Assembly (NCBI GenBank): GCA_011391125.1
Contig: JAABRE010000008.1
Span: forward strand, 1-64,000
Length of the DNA stretch: 64,000 nucleotides
Direction of reading: 5' to 3'
Origin: Synechococcales cyanobacterium S06
Lineage (GTDB): Bacteria > Cyanobacteriota > Cyanobacteriia > Cyanobacteriales > JAABRE01
Positions 8,253 to 16,501 of this stretch are shown here, piece after piece. The translations under genes were made by a program, and so were the position numbers. Position 1 is the first letter of the stretch; each line of letters opens with the position of its first letter. The notes under the pieces were generated by a model. The model saw nothing but the letters and a program-made list of their open reading frames with translations. It was not told the DNA's origin and ran no database searches.

Positions 8253-9296
8253 TTAGGTCATTATTTTTAAGCGAATCATTAAATCGCCTCCTTCATCTAT
8301 ACATACTTCTATGGATTCACTGGTTAAACTTTCTAAACAGGTTAACATTCCTCTTAAATTCGGATTACTTGCGCCAGTTTCCACATATAATCTATCAGCA
8401 ATTCCGCCTAATTTTTTCCAAGTTGTATATAATTTACCTACCGTTTGTTCCAAGTTCGTTGCTTGTTTAACTAAATCTGCAGCTGTACTTAAACAATCCA
8501 ATCTTAAAGCCTCATCTAAAGCCATTTCCAAGTCAATATTTGCCCTTTTTAATGTTTCGACTTGGCTAGCAGCATCGAGGTATTTAGCTAAACTTTTGGC
8601 GGAAGATGTTACATTTTTGATGGTTTCTATATCCGGGCTTTCTGCAATTTCTTTTTGGATAATTTCGATTTGAGAATCGGGTAATTTCTCTAATTCCTTC
8701 ACCAAAGGTGCTAAACTTTTGGCGGAAAGTAGGCCACTGGAAGCTTTTTCCTTAACTTCTTCTGGTAATAATTCTGAACTCATGGCTGTCCATTCATCAG
8801 ATAATTGTTGGACTTCTCTTTTGGTAATTCGATCGCCTTTTTGTGCAGCTTCACTAACTAATTCCTGTACTTCAAGAGAAGCTTTTGCCGTTTCAATAAA
8901 GGCACTTTTGCTAAAATTATTAATAGCATTGGGGTCTAATTTACCTTCTGCTAATAATGTATCAGCACTGTTAGCTAATTGGATTAAATTATAAGCTTGA
9001 CTTTTAGTTATTTCCCGACTTTTTAACCAGTTTAAAAAACCTGTACCTCTCCCATTACCGCCTTTTTTTTCCCTGTCTCTCACCGCTCGTAAAATACGAC
9101 CACGCCAAATATCGGTTTGTAAATCAAAGCGATCGCAGATTTTCCAAACCTGGTCTAATTGGGTTTGAAAATCATATTCCTCAATGTCTTCATCTTCGGG
9201 GTCAGGAAGTTCAAAAGTGATGTCAGCAGTGGTATCAAAAACGGCGGTAATAGTTTCTGGAGTGATGCTTTCAGGGGAATTGGGAATATCCGTCAT
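8253..9296 (-). CDS. Conserved cyanobacterial hypothetical protein
   Basis: A 347-residue soluble protein with an acidic N-terminus (EDEDIEEYDF). Residues 50-110 are basic and helical (RGRILRAVRDREKKGGNGRG, then FLNWLKSREITKSQAYNLI), resembling DUF3102-type regions of phage and plasmid regulators. The remainder is mostly helical with coiled-coil character. I do not recognise a catalytic motif. It ends 154 bases before the Uma2 gene on the same strand. A DNA-related role is only a guess from the basic segment. Confidence 0.65.
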   Translation of the reverse strand: MTDIPNSPESITPETITAVFDTTADITFELPDPEDEDIEEYDFQTQLDQVWKICDRFDLQTDIWRGRILRAVRDREKKGGNGRGTGFLNWLKSREITKSQAYNLIQLANSADTLLAEGKLDPNAINNFSKSAFIETAKASLEVQELVSEAAQKGDRITKREVQQLSDEWTAMSSELLPEEVKEKASSGLLSAKSLAPLVKELEKLPDSQIEIIQKEIAESPDIETIKNVTSSAKSLAKYLDAASQVETLKRANIDLEMALDEALRLDCLSTAADLVKQATNLEQTVGKLYTTWKKLGGIADRLYVETGASNPNLRGMLTCLESLTSESIEVCIDEGGDLMIRLKIMT

Positions 9297-9441
9297 AAAT
9301 AGTAATTTAGAATTTCACAGAATTTTCATTATAACAAAAGATGAGTCGATATCACGCAAAGGCGCAAAGATATGTCCCAAGTTGACAAAAATATTTAAAA
9401 AGATAAAATCATTAATTTTTCTTAAAAAATCTTACTTGTTA

Positions 9442-9741
9442 TTATGTAACGGTTAAATCATTAAGAACTTCGTTAATAATAGCATCACTAACTCCCCTAT
9501 TTTTTAAGCCATTAATAAAAATAGAAAAACCTTGATTTCTACTTTCTAAAAAATATAAAATTGCCTCAATGGGAGTAGGATTATCTATGGGATAATGTTG
9601 TTTTTCATAAGCTTCGACTAAAGTAGTTAAAATGTCTAATTTTTCCCCTTCTAAAGTATTCGTTTCTACCTCAAAAAGTGTTTCAATTTCTTTTAAAGCT
9701 TGTTGATAATCTTTTTCAGTTTTAATCGGTTTTAAGTCCAT
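9442..9741 (-). CDS. HigA-like antitoxin lacking its HTH
   Basis: The first 65 residues match the N-terminal region of HigA-type antitoxins (COG5499-like): MDLKPIKTEKDYQQALKEIE, EGEKLDILTTLVEAYE and PIDNPTPIEAI. Full members run 120-130 residues and end in a helix-turn-helix; here the tail (FLESRNQGFSIFINGL onward) is different and the protein stops at 99 residues. The gene lies downstream of a truncated toxin remnant (9754-9810), so it is probably a decayed or orphan antitoxin. Confidence 0.7.
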   Translation of the reverse strand: MDLKPIKTEKDYQQALKEIETLFEVETNTLEGEKLDILTTLVEAYEKQHYPIDNPTPIEAILYFLESRNQGFSIFINGLKNRGVSDAIINEVLNDLTVT

Positions 9742-9753
9742 AATTTCACCTCT

Positions 9754-9810
9754 TTAAATAGTGGTTGCATCTATTTTGTCATACTCTTGATGAGTACCAA
9801 TAATCAGTTT
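9754..9810 (-). pseudogene. C-terminal stub of a HigB-type toxin
   Basis: Reading toward the HigA-like gene, 18 codons give KLIIGTHQEYDKIDATTI and then TAA. This is the characteristic C-terminus of HigB toxins (GTH.EYDKIDA). The rest of the toxin is missing: the frame is cut exactly where the GTAGGGTGGG element begins at 9811, and no toxin sequence is found beyond 9957. Confidence 0.8.
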
Positions 9811-9957
9811 GTAGGGTGGGTAATAGCGCGATTACTCAAAGGATAAAATGTAAATCTTGAATCGCCATTCATTGCCACCTCTAACTGTGATGGTGGGCAA
9901 TATGGACAATTAATTAAGGGTTTTTTATTAGATTAATACCCATATTGCCCACCCTAC
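9811..9957. repeat. Element with 15-bp terminal inverted repeats
   Basis: GTAGGGTGGGTAATA at 9811-9825 faces TATTGCCCACCCTAC at 9943-9957 (14 of 15 pair). The 147-bp element has no coding capacity. It borders the truncated HigB toxin, so its arrival, or recombination at it, probably removed the toxin's 5' part. Related ends occur in hairpins at 30672-30736 and 56901-56965. Confidence 0.65.
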
Positions 9958-10030
9958 CAACTCGAAGCCAAGAGTTGTCTCAAGTTGAAAATAAGATTTG
10001 GAAATAGGGGAATTAGTTATTCTTTTTTTA

Positions 10031-10095
10031 ACAACTATCAACTATCAACTATCAACTATCAACTATCAACTATCAACTATCAACTATCAACTATA
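10031..10095. repeat. Heptanucleotide tandem array (TCAACTA)n
   Basis: About nine units of the 7-mer AACTATC in direct tandem. The smc stop codon (TAG at 10091-10093) lies in the last unit. It resembles the short tandemly repeated repetitive (STRR) sequences of cyanobacteria. Confidence 0.9.
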
Positions 10096-13000
10096 ACTTA
10101 ATTCCTAATACTTGAGTATAAGCTCCACGTGCTTGGGTTACGCCAATTGTACGCTGTGAAGCTTCAATCATGGGTCTTCTCAAACTAACAACAATAAACT
10201 GTGCTTCTTGTGCTTGATTTTTAATCATTTTTGCCAATTTTTCCACATTTGCACCATCTAAAAACATATCTACTTCATCGAAGGCATAAAAGGGAGAAGG
10301 GCGATATCTTTGCAGGGAAAAAATAAAGCTTAATGCAGTTAAAGACTTCTCTCCACCTGACATGGAGCTTAATTTTTGTACTGGTTTTCCCTTCGGGTGT
10401 GCCACTAAATTTAAGCCACCTTCAAAGGGGTTTTCTGGGTTTTCTAATTGTAAATGGCCATCCCCTTCTGATAAGGTGGCAAAAATAGTTTTGAAATTTT
10501 CATTTACTGCGGTAAATGCTTCTTCAAAAGCGCGAAAACGCAAGGTTGTAAAGTTCTCAATTCTTAATAGTAATTCGGTCCTTTCTCCTTCTAAAGTAGT
10601 TAATTTGTCGGTTAATTCCTGTAACCTTTCTTCGTTATTTTGATATTCTTCTAAAGCTAACATATTAACAGGTTCTAAAGCTTCTATTTTTTTCTGAAGA
10701 CTCTTGATTTCCTTTTGTAATTGTTCCAATTGCTCGGTAAAATTAGCAAAACTAATCGCACCATTTCCCTCCTTATTAACTAAGTTTGGGATTTCTGGCA
10801 AAGGATTAGGAAGTTCGCTTTCCTGTTCAGTTATTTGAACATTTAAGTGGGTTAATTCTTCGGCTCTTTCTTGTTGCAATAACTCTAATTTTTCTCGTTG
10901 CCAAATTTTATTTTGCCGTTCATTTTGCAGGTTTTTCAAGATAGTTTCGGTCGAATCTCTCTCCTGTTTAATCTCTTTTAATTTAAGATTTAACTGCTCT
11001 AAAATTAGTTCAGTTTCCTTAATCTTTGTTTCACTTTGGGTTAATTTTTCCCCTTCAAGTTGCCCTTGTTCTTGAACCTGTTTTAACTGGGTTTCTTGTT
11101 GTGCTAATTTCTGCTGACTTTGGGCAATTTTATCCCCTAAACGTAATTCTTGATTTTGTAAATCTTTTAACTCTACTTGTTTTTCCCTTAATTTACTTTC
11201 TTGTTGTTCCAAGTCCTTTTCTTGAACTTTAATTAAATTATTAATTTCCTGCCATTCTTGATTACTATTAGCAGATTCTAATTCCGCTAATTTACCTTGA
11301 TACTCCTCTAATTCTAACTCTAATTGGGGAATTTCTCCCGCCAAAATTGCTAATCTTACGGTCACAGTTTCCAACTCATTTCTGTTAGTATTTAACTGTA
11401 AAATTAACCGATCTTTTTGCTCAGTTAACCGCTTAATTTCCTTATCTAACTGTTGTAAATATAACTTTTGTTCCCTTTCCTGCTGTCTTTTTTCTGTTAA
11501 TTCTTGCCCTAAGTTCTTGACAGTTAGCAAATTATGTGCTATCTTACCTTCAGAATGGGCTAAAACCTTCTCAATTTCCCCTAGTCTGTCCCTTAATTCA
11601 ATAAATTCTCGGCCTTCCGTGTTGCTAGATGTGCCAAAAGTGAGCGCAGATTTGTTAGGTTGACTTCCTCCTGTCATGGCCCCACTGGTTTCGAGGATTT
11701 CGCCATTTAAGGTGACTATCCTATATTTTCCTAGGTAACTGCGTGCTTGATCCAATTTTTCAAATACAACGGTATTGCCGAAAACGTAGCTGAAAATCGG
11801 GTGATAGCGTGATTCATAATTAACCAAATTTACGGCAAGGTCAATAAAACCCGAGGCTTTTTTGAGGGGAGCAGTGTCGATTAAACGAGGAGGGTTGATT
11901 TTATTGAGTGGTAGAAAAGTGGCTCTACCTGCTCGTTTTTGTTTTAAAAGTTCAATGGCGATCGCCCCGACTTCATCGTTTTCCACAACAACAAAACCCA
12001 AGCGACTTCCGGCCGAAATTTCGAGGGCTAATTGGTATCGAAGTTCAACTTGTCCCAATTGACAGACTAAACCACATACGCCGCGCAATTGGGATTGTAA
12101 AATAAGTTTAGTAGCAAATGTGCCTTGTGCTTCTTGTTGAGCTTGTTTTGTCGCTTCTAATTTATCAAGTTGGCGCTGTTTTTCTTGTTGTTCTTTTATG
12201 AGTCTAACTTTTGTTTCTTGTTGTAAATTAAGCTCACTTTCAGCGTTAGCTAATTGCTGCGCTAATTTTGGTATTTCTTGCTGTAATTTAGTTAATTCTT
12301 GGTTAATTTTTTGGTGTTCATTTTGTTTTTCAATGAAGTCAGTTTCTGTTAATTGTAAGAGTAGATTTTGTTCAGAAATTTTATTTTCAAGTTGTTGATT
12401 CCGCTCATTAAATTGTGCTTGTTCTGTTCTTTTTGGGTTAAGTTTTTTCTGTAAATCGGTTATTTTATGGTTAAGTTCGGTTTGTTCCTGTAACCACTGT
12501 TGAGACTGGGAAGCGATTGCCTGCGCTTTTTCCTTATTATTGGTTAAATTTTCTTTAATACTTTGAAAATTGTTATTTAAAATAGGAATTAGGTTAATTT
12601 CAAGACTACTTTTCTGAGTAATTATTTGAGCTAAAGTAGCTTGATTTTGTTTGATTTCTGAAGTAGTTTTAATAATTTCTGTTTCAATTTGTGCCTGATT
12701 ATTAGTTAATTGTTGTAAATGGGATTGTAACTGATGATATTTAGCTTTTTGGGTGGCTAATTTTGAAGCCACAGAAATCTGTTCTTCTTCCCCTAATTCC
12801 TTAACTTTAGCATTTAATTGATTAAGTTTATTGGTAGTTTCATTTATAGCAATATGTAACTTCTCTAATTCACTATTTAACTGGGTAATTTGACCATTAT
12901 CCGTGGCAATTTTAATTTGTAAAGCTGAAATTTTTTGCTGTAAAGATTTCCAAATTAAAACGATTTCTAACTGCTGTTTTTCGTGCAGATTTTGTTTAAG

Positions 13001-13654
13001 TTTCTGATATTTTTCCGCTTTAATTTTATCAGAAGCAAGACGATCTCGATTATTAATTAATTCCTGTTCAATAATGCGGCAACGATCTTCTCTTTCTTTA
13101 ACAGCTTCAAGGGTAGATTTTGCTTGGTTAATTTTACGATCAAAATCAGCAACTCCCGCTAATTCGTCAATTATCTCCCTTCTTTCCTTGGAATTCATGC
13201 TGATAATGCTAGTGACATCACCTTGTAATACTACGTTATAACCTTCGGGATAAATTCGTAAGCGGTTCAATTGTTCGTGCAATTCACTAGCATTACAAGG
13301 TTCATTATTAATATAAAATTGAGAGGAATAACTACCACTTTTGGTAACTCTTAAACGTCGAGTAACAGACCATTCTGGACTGTCTTCTTCCTCTAAATCA
13401 AAGGTAACAGTAACACTGGTTTCTGAAGTGCGATTAGTGTTAGCTTGATTATTATTGACCAAATCTGGCAGCCTTTCGGCGCGCATTCCTTTAGAGGTGG
13501 CTAAACCTAGACAAAAGAGGAGGGCATCAAGTATATTAGATTTACCAGAACCGTTGGGTCCAGACACAACAGTAAACCCTGGCAAAATAGGAATGCGGGC
13601 TGTGCCACCAAATGATTTAAAATGGGATAACTCGATGCGTTTAATATATACCAT
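10091..13654 (-). CDS. smc: Chromosome segregation protein SMC
   Basis: ATPase of the condensin-like complex that compacts and separates chromosomes, acting with ScpA and ScpB. At 1187 residues it has full family length. The Walker A motif GPNGSGKSN is near residue 35. Two long coiled coils flank a hinge (LRGVCGLVCQLGQVELRYQ through RAGRATFLPLNKI). The C-terminal signature SSMSGGEKSLTALSF and Walker B PFYAFDEVDMFLDG complete the head. Heptamer arrays touch its stop codon and lie just upstream of its start. Confidence 0.97.
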   Translation of the reverse strand: MVYIKRIELSHFKSFGGTARIPILPGFTVVSGPNGSGKSNILDALLFCLGLATSKGMRAERLPDLVNNNQANTNRTSETSVTVTFDLEEEDSPEWSVTRRLRVTKSGSYSSQFYINNEPCNASELHEQLNRLRIYPEGYNVVLQGDVTSIISMNSKERREIIDELAGVADFDRKINQAKSTLEAVKEREDRCRIIEQELINNRDRLASDKIKAEKYQKLKQNLHEKQQLEIVLIWKSLQQKISALQIKIATDNGQITQLNSELEKLHIAINETTNKLNQLNAKVKELGEEEQISVASKLATQKAKYHQLQSHLQQLTNNQAQIETEIIKTTSEIKQNQATLAQIITQKSSLEINLIPILNNNFQSIKENLTNNKEKAQAIASQSQQWLQEQTELNHKITDLQKKLNPKRTEQAQFNERNQQLENKISEQNLLLQLTETDFIEKQNEHQKINQELTKLQQEIPKLAQQLANAESELNLQQETKVRLIKEQQEKQRQLDKLEATKQAQQEAQGTFATKLILQSQLRGVCGLVCQLGQVELRYQLALEISAGSRLGFVVVENDEVGAIAIELLKQKRAGRATFLPLNKINPPRLIDTAPLKKASGFIDLAVNLVNYESRYHPIFSYVFGNTVVFEKLDQARSYLGKYRIVTLNGEILETSGAMTGGSQPNKSALTFGTSSNTEGREFIELRDRLGEIEKVLAHSEGKIAHNLLTVKNLGQELTEKRQQEREQKLYLQQLDKEIKRLTEQKDRLILQLNTNRNELETVTVRLAILAGEIPQLELELEEYQGKLAELESANSNQEWQEINNLIKVQEKDLEQQESKLREKQVELKDLQNQELRLGDKIAQSQQKLAQQETQLKQVQEQGQLEGEKLTQSETKIKETELILEQLNLKLKEIKQERDSTETILKNLQNERQNKIWQREKLELLQQERAEELTHLNVQITEQESELPNPLPEIPNLVNKEGNGAISFANFTEQLEQLQKEIKSLQKKIEALEPVNMLALEEYQNNEERLQELTDKLTTLEGERTELLLRIENFTTLRFRAFEEAFTAVNENFKTIFATLSEGDGHLQLENPENPFEGGLNLVAHPKGKPVQKLSSMSGGEKSLTALSFIFSLQRYRPSPFYAFDEVDMFLDGANVEKLAKMIKNQAQEAQFIVVSLRRPMIEASQRTIGVTQARGAYTQVLGIKL

Positions 13655-13659
13655 GGTCA

Positions 13660-13704
13660 GTTAACAATTAACAATTGACAATTAACAATTGACAATTATC
13701 AGTC
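13660..13704. repeat. Tandem array of ACAATTAACAATTG-type units
   Basis: Repeated AACAATT and GACAATT heptamers immediately upstream of the smc start. The remaining sequence to 13884 is AT-rich and shows no gene. Confidence 0.75.
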
Positions 13705-13884
13705 AACGGTTAAAAATTATTAGTAATATTTAATTATACAAGATATTCGGTAAAAAAAGAGTAATGATTAGATTTTTTTCTAAAATGTCTATGCTGAAAA
13801 AAATTAACTGAGAATTTCCATATCTTTGTTCTAAAATTAGTTGTTTTTTGGATTAAAAGTTAACCAAGAGAGTAAAATTATCAT

Positions 13885-14460
13885 TTATTCTTCACTTTCT
13901 AAATTAACATTTTCATAAAGCAATTGTATAGGAACTTCAAAATTAATACTCGCTAATGTAACAATATCTCCCTCAGAATAAGGATAATAAAACCACATTT
14001 TCCCCTCACCTCGTTGATAACGTTCCACAAAAAAATTTTCGGAATCAATTAATAAATATTCCTGTAAACTAGGCATTTTTCGATAATAAGTGAATTTTTT
14101 ACCTCGATCTTGACTAATAGTTCCCTGTGACAATACTTCGACAATTAAAGTCGGTTTTTGGATAAATTTACGGGATTTCAGGTCATCTGCATCGCAGGTG
14201 ACGACTAAATCAGGGTAAAAATAGGCGCTTTTGGGGTCAGCTTGGACTTTTACGTCAGATACATTTGCCTTACAACCTTTTGATTGTAAAAAAGGACGTA
14301 AAGCTGTGTAAAGATTGAGGGCAATATCATTATGGGGAATTGATCCACCTGTCATGGCAAAAATATGACCTTCGATGTATTCATAACGAATATCTTGTAG
14401 TGCTTCCCATTCAAGATATTCCTTGACGGTCATTAATTGTTGTTGGGGTATTGCGATCAT
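13885..14460 (-). CDS. Uma2 family (DUF820) putative endonuclease
   Basis: 191 residues with the complete family pattern: MTVKEYLEWEALQDIRYEYI at the N-terminus, then YFYPDLVVTCD, LIVEVLSQGTISQDRGKKFT and MPSLQEYLLID. These supply the PD, E and K positions of the PD-(D/E)XK fold. It stands alone between smc and the HepT/MntA pair. Confidence 0.9.
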   Translation of the reverse strand: MIAIPQQQLMTVKEYLEWEALQDIRYEYIEGHIFAMTGGSIPHNDIALNLYTALRPFLQSKGCKANVSDVKVQADPKSAYFYPDLVVTCDADDLKSRKFIQKPTLIVEVLSQGTISQDRGKKFTYYRKMPSLQEYLLIDSENFFVERYQRGEGKMWFYYPYSEGDIVTLASINFEVPIQLLYENVNLESEE

Positions 14461-14548
14461 AATTAATAATTGTGAGTTCTAATTTCTTTTAATTATATAA
14501 AAATTTTCGGAAAATAGGGTATTTTTAAATCAGAATTAAAGTTTTTTC

Positions 14549-15019
14549 TCAAAAATCAGCTAATTTCGCTACAAAAATACTGATATCTGATTGTAAACTC
14601 GGTAAAATTTTCAGAGATTTTGTTAAATTGGGTTCTAATTGCTCATATTCTATATTAGTATTATAAGCATGACGAAAAAAGTGTCGAAAACCCCTTAAAC
14701 TGTTAAGAATTGAGTAGGTTTCTGCTGATAAAAAAGCGGGTCTAATTTCTGGTATTTCTTGGGTCATTCTTTGTAATAATAAACTGGGCCATTTGGAGGT
14801 ATCACTAATATTATTTTCAAAATAAGTAGCAACAATTTTTAACAAATCTTCCATCGCATTATACAAGTTATGTATTTGATAAGCGATACTTTCTAAGCGA
14901 ATAAGATCATCTGATCTTAAATTTTGAGAACGTTCTTTTAATTTATTGGTAATATTGTTAATTAAGTCCATTTGAGCATTAAGATCGCTTTTCAAAATAA
15001 TTAAGGTATTGGTGTCCAT
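14549..15019 (-). CDS. HepT-like HEPN toxin
   Basis: An all-helical HEPN-domain protein of 156 residues. The motif RHFFRH (R-x4-H) within RGFRHFFRHAYN is the RNase active site of HEPN toxins. I start it at MDTNTLIILK (15019), which overlaps the end of the nucleotidyltransferase gene by 19 bases; a longer frame begins at 15058. In the known HepT/MntA systems the nucleotidyltransferase AMPylates the toxin to neutralise it. Both members look intact here. Confidence 0.85.
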   Translation of the reverse strand: MDTNTLIILKSDLNAQMDLINNITNKLKERSQNLRSDDLIRLESIAYQIHNLYNAMEDLLKIVATYFENNISDTSKWPSLLLQRMTQEIPEIRPAFLSAETYSILNSLRGFRHFFRHAYNTNIEYEQLEPNLTKSLKILPSLQSDISIFVAKLADF

Positions 15020-15357
15020 AAAATTCCTGTTTCCATAATCCGGTGAGCAAAATGACATTTATTCAGCACAATTATATCAACTTCTCGCTCTAAATATTCA
15101 GAAACAATACTAATCACAAAAAAGAAATCTTCGAGGTTAATTTGCTCCACTGCTATATCAATATCTGAGGATTCCGTAAATTTATTTTGCTTGGTAACTG
15201 AACCAAAAATATAGGCTTTTTTGATGCCATATTTTGTGCCAAATTTATCTAACCATGTTACAGTTTTATCTAATAAAAATTGTCGTTCTTTTTCTAATTT
15301 GACAAGGCGATCTCTGATAATTTGATCTAATTTGCTGGTATTAAATTTGCTGTTCAT
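15001..15357 (-). CDS. MntA-like nucleotidyltransferase antitoxin
   Basis: 118 residues with the minimal nucleotidyltransferase fold. AYIFGSVTKQNKFTESSDID carries the GS and DxD residues that bind nucleotide and metal, and the third acidic residue is in REVDIIVL. It overlaps the HepT gene downstream, so the two are translationally coupled. Known relatives inactivate the HEPN toxin by adding AMP to a Tyr next to the active site; that is inferred here. Confidence 0.85.
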   Translation of the reverse strand: MNSKFNTSKLDQIIRDRLVKLEKERQFLLDKTVTWLDKFGTKYGIKKAYIFGSVTKQNKFTESSDIDIAVEQINLEDFFFVISIVSEYLEREVDIIVLNKCHFAHRIMETGILWTPIP

Positions 15358-15504
15358 AATAAATAGGAGACTGGAAATTGGCCAGTTAATTCGTTTAAAA
15401 TTGATAAATTAAGTCGATATTTTCCCTTGAGAACAAAAACTGAAAGCAATCAAGTTATTACTGATAGTTATATGATAGAAAGAGATATTTGTGGAGGAGT
15501 GACT

Positions 15505-16116
15505 ATGAAGAGAAGTTTTTTGATGGGTTTGGCTGCGTTGAGTCTGTTAAGTTTGAGCAATACTGCACAAGCACAACAAATTGAAAGTGAATCACCAATT
15601 CCCGGCACGGTGGAAACCAAGTCAGAGGTGCTATTTACCTTACCTGAGACTAACATGGAAGTTGCCCAAAGAGATATTGATTTAGGTCGTTTAACTCGTC
15701 ATGATTATGGCTATATTGGTGCAGGTGTCAATCTTGGTTTTAATGGCAATGAAGCTACTCCGGTGGGAGATATTGGTTTTTTCTTAAATGGTAAAATTGC
15801 TTTGAATCCCAATTTATCATTGCGGCCAGCTTTTATTTTTGGCAATGAAAGTGCTTTTCTGTTTCCTGTTACCTACGATTTTACTTTAACAAAAGAGGAT
15901 GCTTATGATCCTTCTCCTTTTGTACCTTATGCTGGTGGTGGTTTGGCCTTAAGCACTGATGATAATAATTCCGTTGGTGTGGTGTTAACGGGTGGGTTAG
16001 ATTATCGTTTTGCTAAGCGTTTTGTGGCTAATACTGCTTTAAATGTGGGGTTGATGAGCGATCGGACTGATATGGGTTTAAGTCTTAGTATTGGCTATCT
16101 TTTGACCGGTTATTAA
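15505..16116 (+). CDS. Outer-membrane beta-barrel protein
   Basis: 203 residues beginning MKRSFLMGLAALSLLSLSNT, a cleavable signal peptide ending near AQA. The mature part alternates polar and hydrophobic residues in Gly-rich strands (GYIGAGVNLGFNG, VPYAGGGLALS, VVLTGGLDYRF) and ends in an aromatic-rich strand (SLSIGYLLTGY), as in small OmpA/OmpW-like barrels. GGAGGAG at 15493-15499 sets the start; the frame is open further upstream without a better site. The cargo is unknown. Confidence 0.8.
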   Translation: MKRSFLMGLAALSLLSLSNTAQAQQIESESPIPGTVETKSEVLFTLPETNMEVAQRDIDLGRLTRHDYGYIGAGVNLGFNGNEATPVGDIGFFLNGKIALNPNLSLRPAFIFGNESAFLFPVTYDFTLTKEDAYDPSPFVPYAGGGLALSTDDNNSVGVVLTGGLDYRFAKRFVANTALNVGLMSDRTDMGLSLSIGYLLTGY

Positions 16117-16123
16117 TTTTAAA

Positions 16124-16247
16124 ATAATAGGTAATTAGTAATAAGTAATAGGTAAGAGGTAAGAGGTAATAGGTAGGAGGTAATAGGTAGGAGGTAATAA
16201 GTAATAGGTAATAGGTAATAGGTAGGAGGTAATAGGTAATAGGTAAG
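16124..16247. repeat. Heptamer array of GGTAATA/GGTAGGA units
   Basis: More than a dozen imperfect direct units of the type AATAGGT, GGAGGTA and AATAAGT. It lies directly after the beta-barrel gene. The complementary arrays at 16366-16395 and 16456-16486 face it, so the intergenic stretch can fold on itself. Confidence 0.85.
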
Positions 16248-16274
16248 TTAAAACGAATTTAATTTCGTAATTTT

Positions 16275-16293
16275 AGCGGGCAAGATGCCCGCT
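16275..16293. repeat. Perfect hairpin AGCGGGC...GCCCGCT
   Basis: A seven-base stem (AGCGGGC/GCCCGCT) with five loop bases lies between two opposing heptamer arrays. It could terminate the beta-barrel transcript, although no strong T-run follows. Confidence 0.55.
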
Positions 16294-16365
16294 CCACCAG
16301 GTTTATAATCTTCAATTAAATTCGTCGAACTTTTGTAGATAATTGCTGGTAAGTAATCAGTTTTT

Positions 16366-16395
16366 TTATTACTTATTACTTATTACTTATTACTA
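16366..16395. repeat. Heptamer array (TTATTAC)n
   Basis: Four direct units of TTATTAC/TTACTTA. The units are complementary to the GTAATAA units of the array at 16124-16247. Confidence 0.85.
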
Positions 16396-16455
16396 GACAT
16401 CTTGCGAAACCAAGAATAAAATCAATGTTCCTACAGAAAGCGTCAATTTTGACCC

Positions 16456-16486
16456 CTATTACCTATTACCTATTACCTATTACCTA
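16456..16486. repeat. Heptamer array (CTATTAC)n
   Basis: Four direct units of CTATTAC, complementary to the GTAATAG units at 16124-16247. It sits 16 bases past the stop of the binding-protein gene at 16502. Confidence 0.85.
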
Positions 16487-16501
16487 ACTTCTGCAAGAAG
16501 T

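Noticed and set aside
10031-10095. Possible iteron-type replication origin
   Set aside because: No replication initiator gene is nearby, and the same array type occurs at many unrelated genes.
16124-16486. Possible CRISPR array
   Set aside because: The units are 7 bases with no spacers, so it is a tandem repeat. No cas genes are in the window.
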